A stretch of DNA of 64,000 nt from Thamnaconus septentrionalis (taxonomy: Eukaryota; Chordata; Actinopteri; Tetraodontiformes; Monacanthidae), in contig CM020514.1 in the NCBI GenBank assembly GCA_009823395.1, positions 6,585,966-6,649,965 on the forward strand, written 5' to 3'. Positions 1 to 50,600 of the stretch are shown here, in pieces. Positions within the stretch are counted from its first letter, which is position 1. Each line of letters starts with the position of its first letter. The notes below the pieces were generated by a model. The model worked only from the letters and a program-made list of their open reading frames with translations, ran no database searches and had not been told where the DNA came from. A program made the position numbers and the translations under genes.

Positions 1-1247
1 CTTTTTTAATATTTGTTTGTTTGTTTTTTGGACCACACCCACATCACTTAGACAAACACACCTTTGCACTTCCGTGAGTGAAAAGCAAGCAAACGGCAAA
101 TTATGGGTGGATGTGTGTGTTAATCTTTAAAAAAAGGAAGAAAAAGAAAAGCAAAAAAAAGGGTAAAAGACATGTTTTACTCCACATAGTTACACTTATT
201 TTCAAGGAATAATTAATAATTAATAATAATAATGATAATTCAAAAAAATACTATTCTGAAATCCATCTGGTTTTAACGTCTTTCTTTAGCATCACCTTTG
301 TTTTTTTTTTTTGTTTCCTTAAAGCACATGTCCGAAACACGATAAGTCCACAACACACACACGCGCACGCACACACACACACACACGCACGCACCCTCCT
401 GCCAAGTCCCATCAACCGCACTTACAGTAGAACCTCAATCAACAGGCTCCTCCCACCCGCTTCGTCACCACGACGACCCGCCCGACTGGTCAGCTCTTGG
501 GCTGCTCATCCCCCAAACCAATCTGTCTCTTCGCGTCAGCAGTAATTGGACCAAAAACAGAAGTACATTTACACACACTACTGTAGCATTAATCAAACAG
601 ACACCTGCACCACCGGCCCCACCTGCTGGGGAGGCGAGGTGGGCGGCGGAAGGGGAAGGGGTTCTCCTACTCGGGAGGCGGACCTGCAGAAGGTGGTCGC
701 AGTAGCAGTAGTTACAGGAGTAGTAATCAGAGTACTAGTAGTTAGAAACTTCGCCTCGCCTGCCTTCACACCAGCCCAGGAGCTCGGAAAAAGGATGCAG
801 AGGTAAAAAATGTGTCCCATCACCTTCTGACCGGCACCAAGACCACGCAGGAACGGGAAGCCACGGCCCTCTTCCGCTCAATTCACATTTTACACACTTT
901 CCCCGATTCTCTCACACGCATCTACTGGTCGCTGACTTCACTGTGTCATCTCAAGTCATCGCTTCAGGTGTTTCAGGAGGCGGCGGCACGACTCGGCTTT
1001 CCGGCTGCATCTCTGGCGCCACCCGGATGGGGAAAAGGTGAAGTCACTGTTGGTTTGGCCAATCCCCGCCTGGTGAAGGAGGGGAGGCCGGCTGGTTGCG
1101 GTTTGGCGTTCATGTCTCCCAAAGTGCTGACGGGACATCGACGACGGGTTTCTGAGATCCAGTGTTGGTGATGGGTGGAGGACAGCGAGGAGGAGGTGGA
1201 GGAGGTGGAGAAGGAGGAGGAAGAAGAAGAGGCCAGGCGTGGGACCT
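1..1247 (-). other. map4k4: map4k4 3' untranslated region
   Basis: The region follows the stop codon without any further splice-supported coding. It contains a purine-rich run on the + strand (1186-1232), a CA/CG dinucleotide tract (353-393) and AT-rich sequence (200-250). I see no AATAAA on the minus strand. An ATTAAA variant lies at 5-10, so cleavage would fall just outside the window. The short ORFs here have no recognisable content. Confidence 0.75.
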
Positions 1248-38782
<37,535 letters not shown>

Positions 38783-39115
38783 CTGCAGGGGAAAAGCAAA
38801 AGGAGAGGCGGGATTAGATGAGAGCGAAGAGGTCACCTTGGGGGTTTTTAGTCACGGCGGGGGAAACTGAATCTCAACTTTGAAAAACGAGAACAAACAG
38901 CAACGACGCGGCACTGAATGACATCAAACCATGCTGGTGAAATTGCACGCAAGGAGTTTTAAACACCTGTAGGGCCACATTAAGGGCAGCCCAGCATTTG
39001 TAAGTTGCGCATGAGTGTGTGTGTGTGTGAAACCAAAGGAAAGAAAGGGTGTGAGGTGAACAACACACCTCCACAATGAACCTCTATCAACTACACAACA
39101 ACAGCAGAGACAAAA

Positions 39116-39599
39116 ACTGTGTTTCCCTTACAGGTTTTTGCAAAATAAAAGCGAAATTTCTAAAATTTCAACAAAAGTTCAATTGCGGATTTGCAGGCGT
39201 TTCCATTGAATGGAGTGAAGCGCATAAGCCGTGATTGCTTTTGTTTGTTTACGTTTGCTTGCTGTCAAGAATGGTTGTTATATTTTTCTCTTTGATGACT
39301 TGTAAAATAAATTTCGTCTCCTCCTCCGTCCAAACATAACACGCCATTTTCACTTGAACTGAATTGGTCACGTGACCCCGTACCTCACATCCGCTGACGT
39401 GCGAATGCGAAAAAAGTGTTCCCAAGAAACTTTTGCGACATAACTCTATATCAACACGTCTGAAAAACCACCTCATGAGAGCGGAAAAACCTTGTAGCCA
39501 TATTTGAGAGGTTTTTCAAAATGTAGGCGTTTCCATCACCAGTTTTTTATTGCGATATTTAGGTTTTTGGGCAATTCTAGGGGGTAACGGAAACGCAGC
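39116..39599 (-). mobile_element. TIR-bounded MITE 'GCTGCG', copy 2 (inverted)
   Basis: On the minus strand it begins GCTGCGTTTCCGTTACCC and ends CCTGTAAGGGAAACACAGT. It aligns along its length with 13832-14300 (for example CATGAGGTGGTTTTTCAGAC and GTGAAAATGGCG are shared). Inside, an ATG opens a frame reading MACYVWTEEETKFILQVIKE and continuing to ILDSKQ. This Trp/Glu pattern suggests the N-terminus of a Myb/SANT-like DNA-binding protein of a PIF/Harbinger-type element. Confidence 0.85.
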
Positions 39600-39804
39600 T
39601 AAACTCTGCTCTTAGCTCAGTTATCGGTCTAAAAACGTCAAGTTCAAAAGTGTTCTCAGTCTGCACAGTGAGTGTACGTGTGTGTGTGTGTTTTAATGTC
39701 TGCCATCATATTTTGATCTGTGGGAAGCAAAACCTGAGCTGTTGGCCCTGAGTTCCTGAATAGGTTGGTGGATGGATTGCTGTGGGATTAGCCGTGGAGG
39801 ATGG

Positions 39805-39806
<2 letters not shown>

Positions 39807-39874
<68 letters not shown>

Positions 39875-39879
39875 TGTGT
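39807..39879 (+). repeat. (TG)n microsatellite
   Basis: About 70 bp of pure TG, with one TTTG interruption near the end. Confidence 0.97.
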
Positions 39880-40592
39880 AGGGTGGGGCCTGATGATGAG
39901 GTCAAAGCTGAGTGACAGGGGGAGCTGCTGGCTTGGTCACAAGGACGCAACAACCCTGCCGATATTCTCCTCTGAGAGCCGCGTAGAAATAGAAAATGTA
40001 GACCAAGTAACAGCAGCTAGATTATTATCGTAGCTAATGTCGGCTCAGCCCCGCCTAACACACACAAACAAGAGCTGAGCACGCTCAGGATTAGGGTGTT
40101 ATTTAATACGATCCTACTTTGTTATTTCTGATTTACTGTATCTAACTGATTCTGTGTATTTTGTCTTGCGTTCAGTGAGTCCAAGAGGAGTAGCTGGAAG
40201 TCCTTTTAACACCATGAATGTGAATGAGAGATGAAACAAGAGAGAAAAAAAGAAAACAGCAAATGGCACAATCCCTGCCGCCTCCTGCTGCTGCTCAAGG
40301 TTGCCAGATCTGCACCGCCGAGTCCTGCGAGCCGAGTCGACGACGCGTCGGTGGAGGGTCGACGGAAAAAAGCAGCGGACTGGCGAGCGTGCCGCCTCTC
40401 GGGATCCAGACGGGCCGCATTAAACTCCCGGTCCTATCGGAGCGCCGCTGAGTCACCGCAACGCGCGTTCTTCTCTCGGCCGATCTGGATCTGATCTCAC
40501 CGGGTCCCAACCGGAGTTTCTTTCTCCCTGCTGACCACAGGCCGCTTCCAGCTGAGTGCGCACTTTTATTACCAAGGAGAAATGGACGCACA

Positions 40593-40623
<31 letters not shown>

Positions 40624-40689
40624 TTAAGCGTTGGCCTGTAGCACGGCAGCACATTTAAGGACACTGGTGACATCATTGCAAATTTGGGC

Positions 40690-40860
40690 CAATGCGGACC
40701 ACTGCAGGCACACATTTTCTTCACTTTTACAATGTTTTTCCAACAATGAACGGCGTCCTTCTTCTTTCTTGTGATGTCACAAAGGGCACCAAAGTATGGC
40801 TCACACCTCTCGAAAGGTAATGGCCACACTCCTTGTGAGATGTTGGCTCCGCCCGCCGAG
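40690..40860 (-). mobile_element. Repeat family A, copy 8 (3' part)
   Basis: On the minus strand it reads GTGCCCTTTGTGACATCACA followed by AGAAAGAAG. Only the 3' landmark is present. Boundaries are approximate. Confidence 0.55.
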
Positions 40861-43800
40861 ACTTTCTCATTTTGGTACGGTGGACGGTCCAACAAAGCCA
40901 ACACAGGCCAGTGGCTCGCCAGTAGTGGTTAATCAGAACTTAAAATAGGGTTTCAAAAAAGTGTATGGTTCACATAGTTTCAACTGCTTTCTTTCCGACA
41001 GACATCAGAAATAAGCTGAATGTTTAAAATGTATTGAAATCTTTTAATTGGACATATTTTTACACAGCAACCAATAAAGTACAGGGGCAAACAAAGCTGA
41101 AAAGAACAAGTGATCCTGATTCGTAGCCTACTCTGCGCAAGCTACGCAGCCAGTACGTAGCTGTTGCGAATGGGTTGTGCAATGGTATTGCCTGAAGCTA
41201 CGTAGAGTACGGCTTTGAACGCCAACTCTCTGGAAACGAACGAGAGTTAGCATTGAAAATAAATGTACGTTCGAGAAAACTCAGAAATACGGGAGAAACC
41301 CCATGCCGTACAGATTCAAAAAGGGACGCACCGTTTCATTGTCAAATATGGGACAATTTTGTATTTTAAGAGACAGTTGGCAACTCCAGGTTTAGAGTGA
41401 ATTATTGTGGGATTCTGGTCCACTGAAAAATAAAGCCTTGAAAGTAAGCCTTAGTGAACTTCGATGTGAATAAAATAACAATAATCTCGCGGGGTAGGAG
41501 TTTTGTAAGTACGAGTGGGTGTTTGGCCGTGTGTGTGTGTGTGTGCGCCTTTCCTCTCACACATTGTCAGAAAGGTGACCTCAGAGTGCAGACTGCAATA
41601 ATTACAGACCCCCACATCATCTCCAGGCCCCACCAACGCGCAGAGAGCTGAAAGATGACATCACCTTCTTCTCCGCCTCCTTTGTTCAGGAAAAGGGGAG
41701 ACACAGAGACACACGCACACACACACATCTACATCTACCTGGACAGTGTGGACATGGAAAAGACAGGAAGTAAAGTCATTCTGGTGCTGGGCCTCTTCTT
41801 TGCAGCTTATAAGGATATTCCAAGTCTTTTAAGAGACAGTTTTGGCCATAATTCCAAATCAGTGAATGGATCTTTCAGCCTGGATGTGTTGCTAAATCCC
41901 CAGGACTCAGGAGCATCACAAATAATCACTAGGCAGGAAAAGAATCCAGACATTTTCATTGCGTGTGGCAGAATCCCTTCATCATCCTCATCAACCTCCA
42001 GGAGAGTAATGGTTTGTTTATGTTGGTTAATGCTTAAGCTTCGCCGATGACGCCACTCTCTTTCGGGTCTTTTGCAGGGACTTTTTCAGCCTCGGATCTC
42101 CCATAATGCCAGGAAACCCCACAGGAACCTGCAGCTTTAAGGGTCGTCAGTGTCGGTTTCGGTGCGGAGCTGAAGGATCACATGATCTCAGCAGCAGAAG
42201 CCCTCCAGCCAACTCGGTCACCGCGTCTACAACAACAATGGCCCTTTGGTTCGGGTTGCTCTCAAATCCTCGACTGTCTGGCTGGTCGCAGGCGCTGCGT
42301 GATGATATTACGCGTCGTTTTTCTTCAGAAAAAAGGAGAAATGTGGAAAGACTGAAAGATCTCCCTGAGGGTTCGTCTCGCCTGAAATAATTAGGAGTGT
42401 CATGGGACTGGCAAAAAACACATCCCTTAACGGCCGAGCGGTTTAAAAATAAAGCTCCAGCTGCAGTTGTCCCAAAAGCAACTCGACAAAGAGGCGGTTT
42501 TGTATTTTGAGTTTATTATCGCATTCGGGAGGCGAGGGCCAAGAACTGCAGCCAGGAGTCCATAAAGTGACTGATCAAGTGATGACGGCCTCGCCCGGAA
42601 TGCCCTGTGATTCAGAGATGAGCCACGTCGGTTTATTAAAACGGCGCGCAAAGTAGGGCAGCAGTCAGGAATGCGTCAGGAATGCGTGAAAGCAGCTGCA
42701 CGGCGAGGGGGGTGGAAAAGATGGAAAATTTGTGAGTCGGGAAGATCCCGGAGCGGCGCACTTTAGCCCTCGTGCCGCACTTGAAGCGTAAAAGCGTTTC
42801 CCGAGCAAGTTTTCCCCGCTCCAAACACACGTTTGCTAGCATGTGGCTCAACAGGGAACACAGAGAATGTAGACGCAGGCAGTTCAATTTGCATCATTTC
42901 TGAGCGGTAATAGTGATACCCAAACACACAGCAAATTGGGTGACAGAAAAAAACATTGATTCAAAACATTTTCACCTCATGATTTGAATGCTTGAACATG
43001 CAAAATCCACGTTAGGGATGGAGGGACTCGAGTCGGAAATCCTCTTTCTTCCTTTCTTTTTAAAAAAAAAAACACTTTGAAAAGCTTTCAGTTGGTCCGA
43101 GCGTGATCGGGTCGATTAGCGACGAGAGGGAGGCGGAGCTACAAGCAGGGGTATCGCCGCGTTGAAAACAGGAAGCTACCGCTAGCTTGTAAACAGCGGC
43201 TGCGGTGCGGTCGCTTTGATCCCAACTGGACAACATTTCGTCTACTGCCAGGAGTAGAATGTAGGTCAGACTGCAACACACGCAACCGTGGGAGGCGGCC
43301 GACTCGCCAACTTGGAAGATCCCAACTTGAAAAATTCTCGGATGAACCGATCGAATGTCCTTCGAGAAGAAAAAAAGTTGAGAGGGTTTTGGCGTAGTAA
43401 ACAGGAAACTACTTGAAACCACCCACGTCAAGGCCCGCTTGCTTCAAACGGTTTACTGGCCCGAGCAGTCGTGAAGATCTGATTAGTGTGCTTTGAAAAA
43501 TGAGACAGAATCGTCGCCCCTTCCCCCAAAACAAAGTCCCTATGGCCCTTCCCTCCAAAAAAAAATGGGGAAGAAATCCAAAAGATTTGGGGGAAATATT
43601 CCATCTAGTGTGTCACGTCAGACTGCTGACCCACTGACATGCATCATAGGAGCTAACTGGATTACTGAGAACTTCCAAGTTTGCTCATGCATGTCGGCAA
43701 CGAGTCACATGGGCCTGCGCGGCGTGGGGAAGTCTGCGGACCCACACGGACTCCAACAGCACCTGTAGGAGAAAATTAAGTGCCGCGTGATTGGCTGACC

Positions 43801-44426
43801 GACTGTCATCAGGTCGGGGCACTTCGATGGCAACTAGGGTCACCTTGCGTCCCTCTTTAAGGGCTCCGATCCCTCCGATCAGGCCAGCGGGGCAGCAGCT
43901 TTAATGAGCTGCGGTCCCCAGACAAATGGGCCTCGACCCCGGAGTTCAGAAGGCGCGTCTGGCTGTGATCTTTCAGCCACGGTGACCTTTGACCCAAAGC
44001 CGCCACTCTGGGGCAGGGAGGGAGGAGGGGGCACCCGATCTGGGTTTGTCATTAAGACGGGCCGAAAGACCGAAACGCTGAGAGCAGATACTGATCAGCT
44101 TCTTCCGCCCCGGACGACGCTTCCGATTCAGAATGTAAACAGGTGGTTCTTCTCCAGTTTGGATTTCAAAAGGTTTTCTTCTGAGCACGAAAATCGCATT
44201 GCGGGAGGTTAAATCGCCTGTCGCTCGATGCTTTTAATCAATACTAATTTGCTTTGCTGATCCATGTAACCACTCCGAAGTTTCACAGACGTAAAGAATT
44301 CCACCTCCCTCTCGCTGGCAAGTCTGCCGGGGCCGCGTATTCCCAGCGTAAACATAGGAACACAAGAAAAACACACACAACATTCCCGGTTTGGAGCTCT
44401 AGTTGGGTGGGATCCTTTCCTTCTTG

Positions 44427-44429
<3 letters not shown>

Positions 44430-44477
<48 letters not shown>
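44430..44477 (+). repeat. (CA)n microsatellite
   Basis: Pure CA run of about 48 bp. It explains the neighbouring Thr-His and Cys-Val ORFs. Confidence 0.97.
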
Positions 44478-44481
<4 letters not shown>

Positions 44482-45510
44482 TCTCACGCTTATATTTGTA
44501 GTGTAGTGCCATCTTTAACTTGCAATATTTACTTTCACATAATTTGCATTTGTCAGCATATTTGCGACATCTTCAGACGTTTTGCACTTGTGTGTGTGTG
44601 TGTGTGTGAGGGGGAAGCCCCTCCCTCTTGGAAACACCTGCAGATAGACAGAAGCTGCGTCCTTGCAGCGTCTCAGTTCAATCGCTCAGTTCAGGAAAAA
44701 AAACAAAACAACTGCAAGATTTGAAAACGCGCATCTTTTAATTTCTTTCAATCCCAGCTTGCGTAATCTCCGTATCAGACGTACAACAGGACGTTGTGCG
44801 CACTGTTTATTCATAAAGCCGAGGTCTAAAAATTGAAATTCAGAGAAGTCTCCCAGCGTGGCCGCCTGCTCGAGGCCGATGGTCCTGATCAACAAGGCCT
44901 CCTTTATTGCGACCCTCTGGGCTCCGGCGGCAGAGACAAGGAGCCAGGTGCAAGTTTTTGGTAAACACACACACACACACTTTGCTGACACACAGATCAC
45001 ATGCACAGATGCACAAAGACAACACAGAGAGGGAGGCGTGCGGACACACACACACACAAACTACAGCCAATTTGGGGGAAAATCTCCAGCTAACAAGTCC
45101 TCATTGATGGAAGCAGTGATGCATGTCGTAGTTCAGAGGTTGAAACTAATCATGGCGGTAATGATCAGATCCTTCATCTGAAGGTATGTTGGGTTTTTTC
45201 TGCAGCGTAAGGCTTTCGTAAGCAGAAATGCGCAGCCAACCCCACGGTCTGAATAAAGATCGCGTACGAAACACAAACACACTGAGGAGGTCCGCAGGGA
45301 GGAAGGAAGGAGGGAGGATTAAAATATTTCTGATGGTTCCAGATGAGCGAGCGGAGAGCAGCTGTCGAATTCTGAACACCGTGCCACACACAAACACATT
45401 GTCAACAGCAGCAGCAGAAGCAGCAGCACTTTTTCCACTGAATTATTTACAGTCACATGTTACTGTTTCCCAATGAACTGTATTCATGGCATATGTAAAT
45501 ATATATATTA

Positions 45511-45871
45511 GGGCTGTCAGTCAATTCAAATTTTGAATCGCGATTAATCGCATTAATGTCTTGAGTTAACTCGCGATTAATCGCAAACTAATTTACTTTT
45601 TTTTTTTTTTTACCTTGCTCTATATGTAACTTAACAAGATTTTTATTGTGTTTCTTATACTCTGGGAAAAATTGGAGAGGACAATAATAATTCCTTTGTC
45701 GGAATATTCTATTTTTATTTTCATTGGTACATTCCAAAATGATTACATACTGAAACTGTCCAGATGCTCTCCAAAAAAAACCTCAAACCTTGAGGTATTC
45801 TCAAGGAGTTTGAGTTAATGCGTTATTAACGTGTTATTAACGTGTTATGAACATGTTACTTATGACAGCCC
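45511..45871 (+). mobile_element. hAT-like MITE (GGGCTGTCA termini)
   Basis: It starts GGGCTGTCA and ends TGACAGCCC, an exact 9-bp inverted pair. Near the left end are two CGCGATTAATCGCA-type palindromes, and near the right end GTTATTAACGTGTTATTAAC. The 361-bp body has no ORF. AT-rich flanks make the target duplication unreadable. Element order matches a hAT MITE type widespread in fish. Confidence 0.85.
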
Positions 45872-45924
45872 GAATATAAATATATATTACAATTATACAT
45901 ATGTCTGGGGCCTGCTTATGAGAA

Positions 45925-46180
45925 ATGTTCTTCCTTTGCTCCTTGTGCTTTCTCCAGTTCTCAGAAAGTGTTCACTAAAAGACAAACTTGTGCAAAAGAG
46001 CCCTTTCTGATGTCACAGAGGGTGCAATACCATCCCCAGGTTAGTAATAATATTCCCCATGTGGTGTCCCTGCCCTCTTATACAATTCTTTTCCTCCTTC
46101 CTGACATATGGAAGATCAAACAAAGTATCAGTTTTAGCTGCAGGCTGTAATCAAAGGGCTAAGTATGCTGTATCTTAAGA
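45925..46180 (-). mobile_element. Repeat family A, copy 5
   Basis: On the minus strand it reads TTAGCCCTTTGATTACAGCC and then GATCTTCCATATGTCAGGAA, with CACCCTCTGTGACATCAGAA about 130 bp later and a GAACACTTTCTGAG end. It is one of the most complete copies. Confidence 0.75.
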
Positions 46181-47489
46181 GATATTTTGGGGAAACTAGT
46201 TGTGTGAGGCTGCTACACTTTCTCAAAATTTTAGCAGCATGGTATATTCGGTTAAAAAAAAAAAAAGTTCAAAAGTTTGGACAGCCACGTAGCCACAGTG
46301 ATGTATAGCCGCTGTCATCTCATCCAGTCGTAGTACCACGGTTACATTCTGGGCACCGGAGCAGGTTTTCCATAACGTAATGAGCCTGTGGCCCTATTTT
46401 TAGATCCACGAGGAAGGACTGACCCCGGAGTGAAAGTGATATCACTCATAACCAGAGCGACAAACCACAACACCAGAGCTTTGCAGAAACACTGCAGAGG
46501 CAGCCAGGGAAGAGAGGGGAAAAAAAACTCTCGAGGACCCCTCCCCTCTCCTCCGCAACCATTTCAAACTCACAGCTAAACACTTTCTGTTGAAGCACAG
46601 CTACCGCCATGGAGGTTTTGCACCAACCTAAACACTGCAGTAAAAAAGAGGCTTCTGTCACTTCCAAGTCTGCCAAAAGCTGAATGCTTGCACGGCTGAT
46701 GCCAAGCTACTCCAATTATGAGACCCATAGTTTGTTTAAATAAATCTATTTTCCCCACGCTCACACTTCCATTATATTTAATTTAATTTAGAACAGCTCA
46801 AGGTCACGTAAAGTTTTCGAAAGGATTTAGGGGGGAAAAAAAAAAAAAAAAACTGTGGCTAAAAGTTCAGCGGCTTATCCTGTTTCATGCCTTTTGGCTG
46901 AAGCTCAAAAACGAGCCGAGCTGCCTCGCCTCTCTTCTCCTCTCTCCAGGAGTGAAGTTTGAGGACGTGCAGATGTGAGACGGCCAGATGTCGCCCTGCT
47001 TTTGTTTAATTCGCTTTTAAACGCGTGACTTTTTTTTTTTTTTTTTTTTTCCTTTAGCGCACATCGAGGACCAAAGCGGTGCCAAAACTGCAGCTGGATG
47101 AGGAGAAGTCAGTTTGATTGAAACGACACGACTTGAGATGGTTTAGATTATATTTGAATAAGATTTGCTCGGAGACACGTTGCATATGCGCGTCGATAAA
47201 GCATGAGGGGGTCGAAAGGTCCCTGGAGGCCGCTGACCTTTAAGAAAAAGATACAAAATTGAAAGTGAATAATGTCTGAAAGACTCGTACCGGCTTCAGA
47301 CTATCACAGCGCTCCACCCGCTCTGGGCGCAGCGTGCAAGCCAATATCACACCTCACTTTTACTGAATCTCTTGTGGACATGGGCAGCAGGCCGACAGGT
47401 GTGAAGGAAGGCAGAGAGCAGGGCCTTCATGACTCGGCAGGTCCTGCTGCAAATAAATGTCTAGACTGCAGCGGCAGCCCTGCACCATA

Positions 47490-48015
47490 AATTATCGAAA
47501 TCTCTCGGAGGGGTCCAGAAAACAGCGTATTTAGCCCTCTGTTTGCCGCCTCCTGGCAAGACAATGTCCAGGTTTTGCTCAGCTTGTTGTGCAGACCGTT
47601 AATGCTACGCATTGTGTAGCCACTTGTGTGCAAAGCTGGCTATGGAGACACACATTGCCAATGATAAGCAAACCATTTACAATATATGTAGGACTAAGAG
47701 ATAGATGTATAAATATAGAATTTAGTTCCAAGGCTGAAAGCTCCATCAATACAGAAGTATAAAGAAGTCAGACTGGTATTTATAGATCGCTTCGATATCT
47801 GGATTTTCAATTCAAACAGAAAAGGCATGGTTGAATGAATGTATAGTATATCTTTCCTGCTAAAACTCACCCTTTGTTGGATCTTCCATGTTTGGAAGAA
47901 GACAAAAAAGAAGGATGGAAGCAACATCTTGCTAGAAACTACTGTCACTAGCCTGGAATAGGAATTGTGCCCTGTCATGACACCACAAAGGGTTGATTTG
48001 CACAACTTGGCACAT
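47490..48015 (+). mobile_element. Repeat family A, copy 6 (with insertion)
   Basis: TTTAGCCCTCTGTTTGCCGC lies at about 47530. The rest of the family sequence (GGATCTTCCATGTTTGGAAG and GTGCCCTGTCATGACACCAC) resumes at about 47870, so some 250 bp of unrelated sequence splits it. Confidence 0.65.
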
Positions 48016-48878
48016 GCTTTCTGCCAAATCGCAGCTAGCAAAACAGTCAGAGATATTTCATCGAAAAGCAATTAGTAAAATTAATTTTGCACAACACGGG
48101 ATCTTCAACGTCTCAAGTTTCATCGTCAACAAAAAGTTTGAGTTTTAGCCGCAGCGGGGTCACAGAACGAAGCCTCCGCGTCTGAATTTTCAGGGCCGAG
48201 ATGAAGCGGCCGAGTTCACCGCAGGAATTAGTTCGCTGTCGGTCACCATTACCCCTGTTGGTACAGAGATTTGGGCGCGGGCTCCGCCTCCACGCGCTGT
48301 CAGAGGGAGAGAGAGAGAGAGCGCAAAGACACCGACGAGCGACCGCTGGAGGCTCATTATTCCCTCTCAGAGGCTCGTTAGTGATGATTCTGGCTGACTG
48401 GGCCGCAAGGCTGCGGAGATATGAATCAGGGAGTCGTCGGCCACAAAAAGAAATCCTGTTAAGGGAGGTCTGGCGCTCGGCACGAGGGCCGCGCCAAGTG
48501 ATGGAGCACTGTTGTGGTGGAAAGAGACTTTAATGCCTCTTACTGGAAGTTTTGTGTAATTGGGCAGAAAGGGGACGTTGGTTCAAGACTGGCGAGTGTG
48601 ATTTAAGGCAAGCTTGGAGCTAAAGACTGCAGCAAATACCTTCAATTGCATACTGTCATTTTAATTTTGAGCAATTTGCTTTGAATTCATATGTTTAAAC
48701 CTCTCCAACGCACTTTCTTGTGATTACGTGGTTGTTAAAAAGGATGAATTACATGTTCAAGTCTGAAAACTTATTTTAGAAGCCCTACAAATACTTTGTC
48801 GTTTACATACAGCTGTAAAACTGAATGGAGTCAACTAAGCCCTCGAATGCACAACATAACCATGACTGGCAAACTTAA

Positions 48879-49353
48879 GCCACGTTCAGACTGGCAGCCA
48901 AAATTCGACTGTCAGGGACGTCACTCAACGCGACGCAAGACCCAATGCGCCACCAGAGAGCGCCATTCCAGGTGCGGAGCTGTAACGTAATGGAGCAGAC
49001 AGAAGAAGCAGAAAACAGCAGCCCCTGGATAGAGGAGGAAACTCATTGGCCCATCAGTGTGTGGGGAGATATGTAGCTCCATTCAAGCCAAGCTCCAGGT
49101 CATGTAATCGCAACAAGTGCCGCTGACGCAATGATATGACGTCACACACTACACGCTACGCTGGACGACGCCTCCGCTCCAACGTCGCTGCTACAGCAAC
49201 CTGTCAGATGGGTCAATAATGTGGCCCAGTCTGAACAGAGCCAGATCCCATTTGGACACTTGCTAAAAACAGTGTGGACTGTCAGCCCTAAAAATCAGAT
49301 TTGAGAAGGAATCTGATTTGAATCAGTTTCGCCTGCAGTCTGAACGCAGCCTT
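48879..49353 (+). mobile_element. TIR-bounded MITE 'CGTTCAGACTG'
   Basis: It begins AAGCCACGTTCAGACTGGCA and ends TGCAGTCTGAACGCAGCCTT, an imperfect inverted pair of about 20 bp. It carries an ATG-started frame (48990-49076) containing SSPWIEEETHWPISVWGD, again Trp/Glu-rich like a Myb/SANT-like start, then a stop. Length about 475 bp. Confidence 0.85.
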
Positions 49354-50569
49354 AAATGCCATGTTTAGCCTAAACACTACATGAGAGTCCTCAACACACA
49401 CACACACACACAACTTCAATTTCACCACCAGCCTCAACATCATTAGTTCGGCTGTGACTTCCGACATCCTGCTTCGACACCTACAGGCCTCAAGAGAAAA
49501 GTCACGATCGATCGTGACTGCTGCTCTGTGAGCGGTGGCTCGAACGGTTGATTTTTTTTCTCCATTTTAAGTGGCTGATTATCAAGGATAAAATGTGTCT
49601 TGACACTTCATTACATAAAGGCTCTCTGGCTTGCTGCTCGGCCGTCATCGTGACTCAGTAGCGCAAAACCTCCTCGGGTTGTGCGTCCCGAGGATTTCGG
49701 TAATACCAAGCGGCGCGACTGCCTGCGACAACGGGGACCTAGCGCTCATTTATCAGCCGCGCGCCGTCATTTACCCCCCCCCGAAAAATGACATTACACG
49801 AGCGAACATTACCGGTGAATGAATAAATAAATAAGCCGAGACTGGGCATTGTTGACGCGGCGCTGACTAATCCACTGGGGGGCCCCCAGAAGCTGCTTAG
49901 ACTGGCAGCGGGGCCGTGCCAGATTGAAGGGCTAATTAATTAGCTTGTTGACGTTTTAGCCCGGTGGCTGGCTAGCGGCTAAACCGCAACCGCCTCTTTA
50001 TTAAATATGGTCAGATGCAGTCTTTCTGTCTTTTTTTTTTTTTTTTTTTGGGGGGGGGTGGATTACCGCATGATGGTGCAGTCCAATGATTAGGAGGAGA
50101 TTAACGCAATCTGCCGAGTGGCAGCAGGAATTGAACAATGGAGCCATATGCGAAACAGAGTGAGGGGAGAGGAAGGGGGAGGGGGTCGACGGCGAGCGCC
50201 CGCTGGCATGCAGCACGTGCGGTCAGCCATGTTGGACACAGCTCCTTCCGATTGGGACGCGTGCGCGGGCGGGGATCAGCTGCGGGTGGGTGTGTGTGTA
50301 CGCGCGTGCGTGTGTGTGTGTGTGTGTGTCCTACTTCACAGCAGCTTACTCAGAATGAGACAGTGCAGGCTGGTGCACAAACACCAAATTTTGCTGATCA
50401 ATAATTGGTTAATGTTGGTTGTGAGGACTGAGTAAACAGCCTGACATTTGATGAATTAACAGCCTAGTTGTGTTTGTGTGTGTGTGTGCGCATCTGCATA
50501 GGCGGTCTACACTGCATCACCTTGGAAACAGAGCTCTCCGTGGTTCCAAGGAGGCAACCACGGATGTGC

Positions 50570-50572
<3 letters not shown>

Positions 50573-50600
<28 letters not shown>
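50573..50600 (+). repeat. Poly-A tract
   Basis: About 28 consecutive A. No retroposed coding sequence is recognisable immediately upstream. Confidence 0.95.

Noticed and set aside
44686..45057. 123-codon minus-strand ORF with helical-looking sequence
   Set aside because: It starts in a GT repeat, and the plausible part (VAIKEALLIRTIGL) lacks any kinase context or splice-supported continuation.
50573..50600. Processed pseudogene marked by a poly-A tail
   Set aside because: No coding sequence or target duplication was seen upstream of the A-run.
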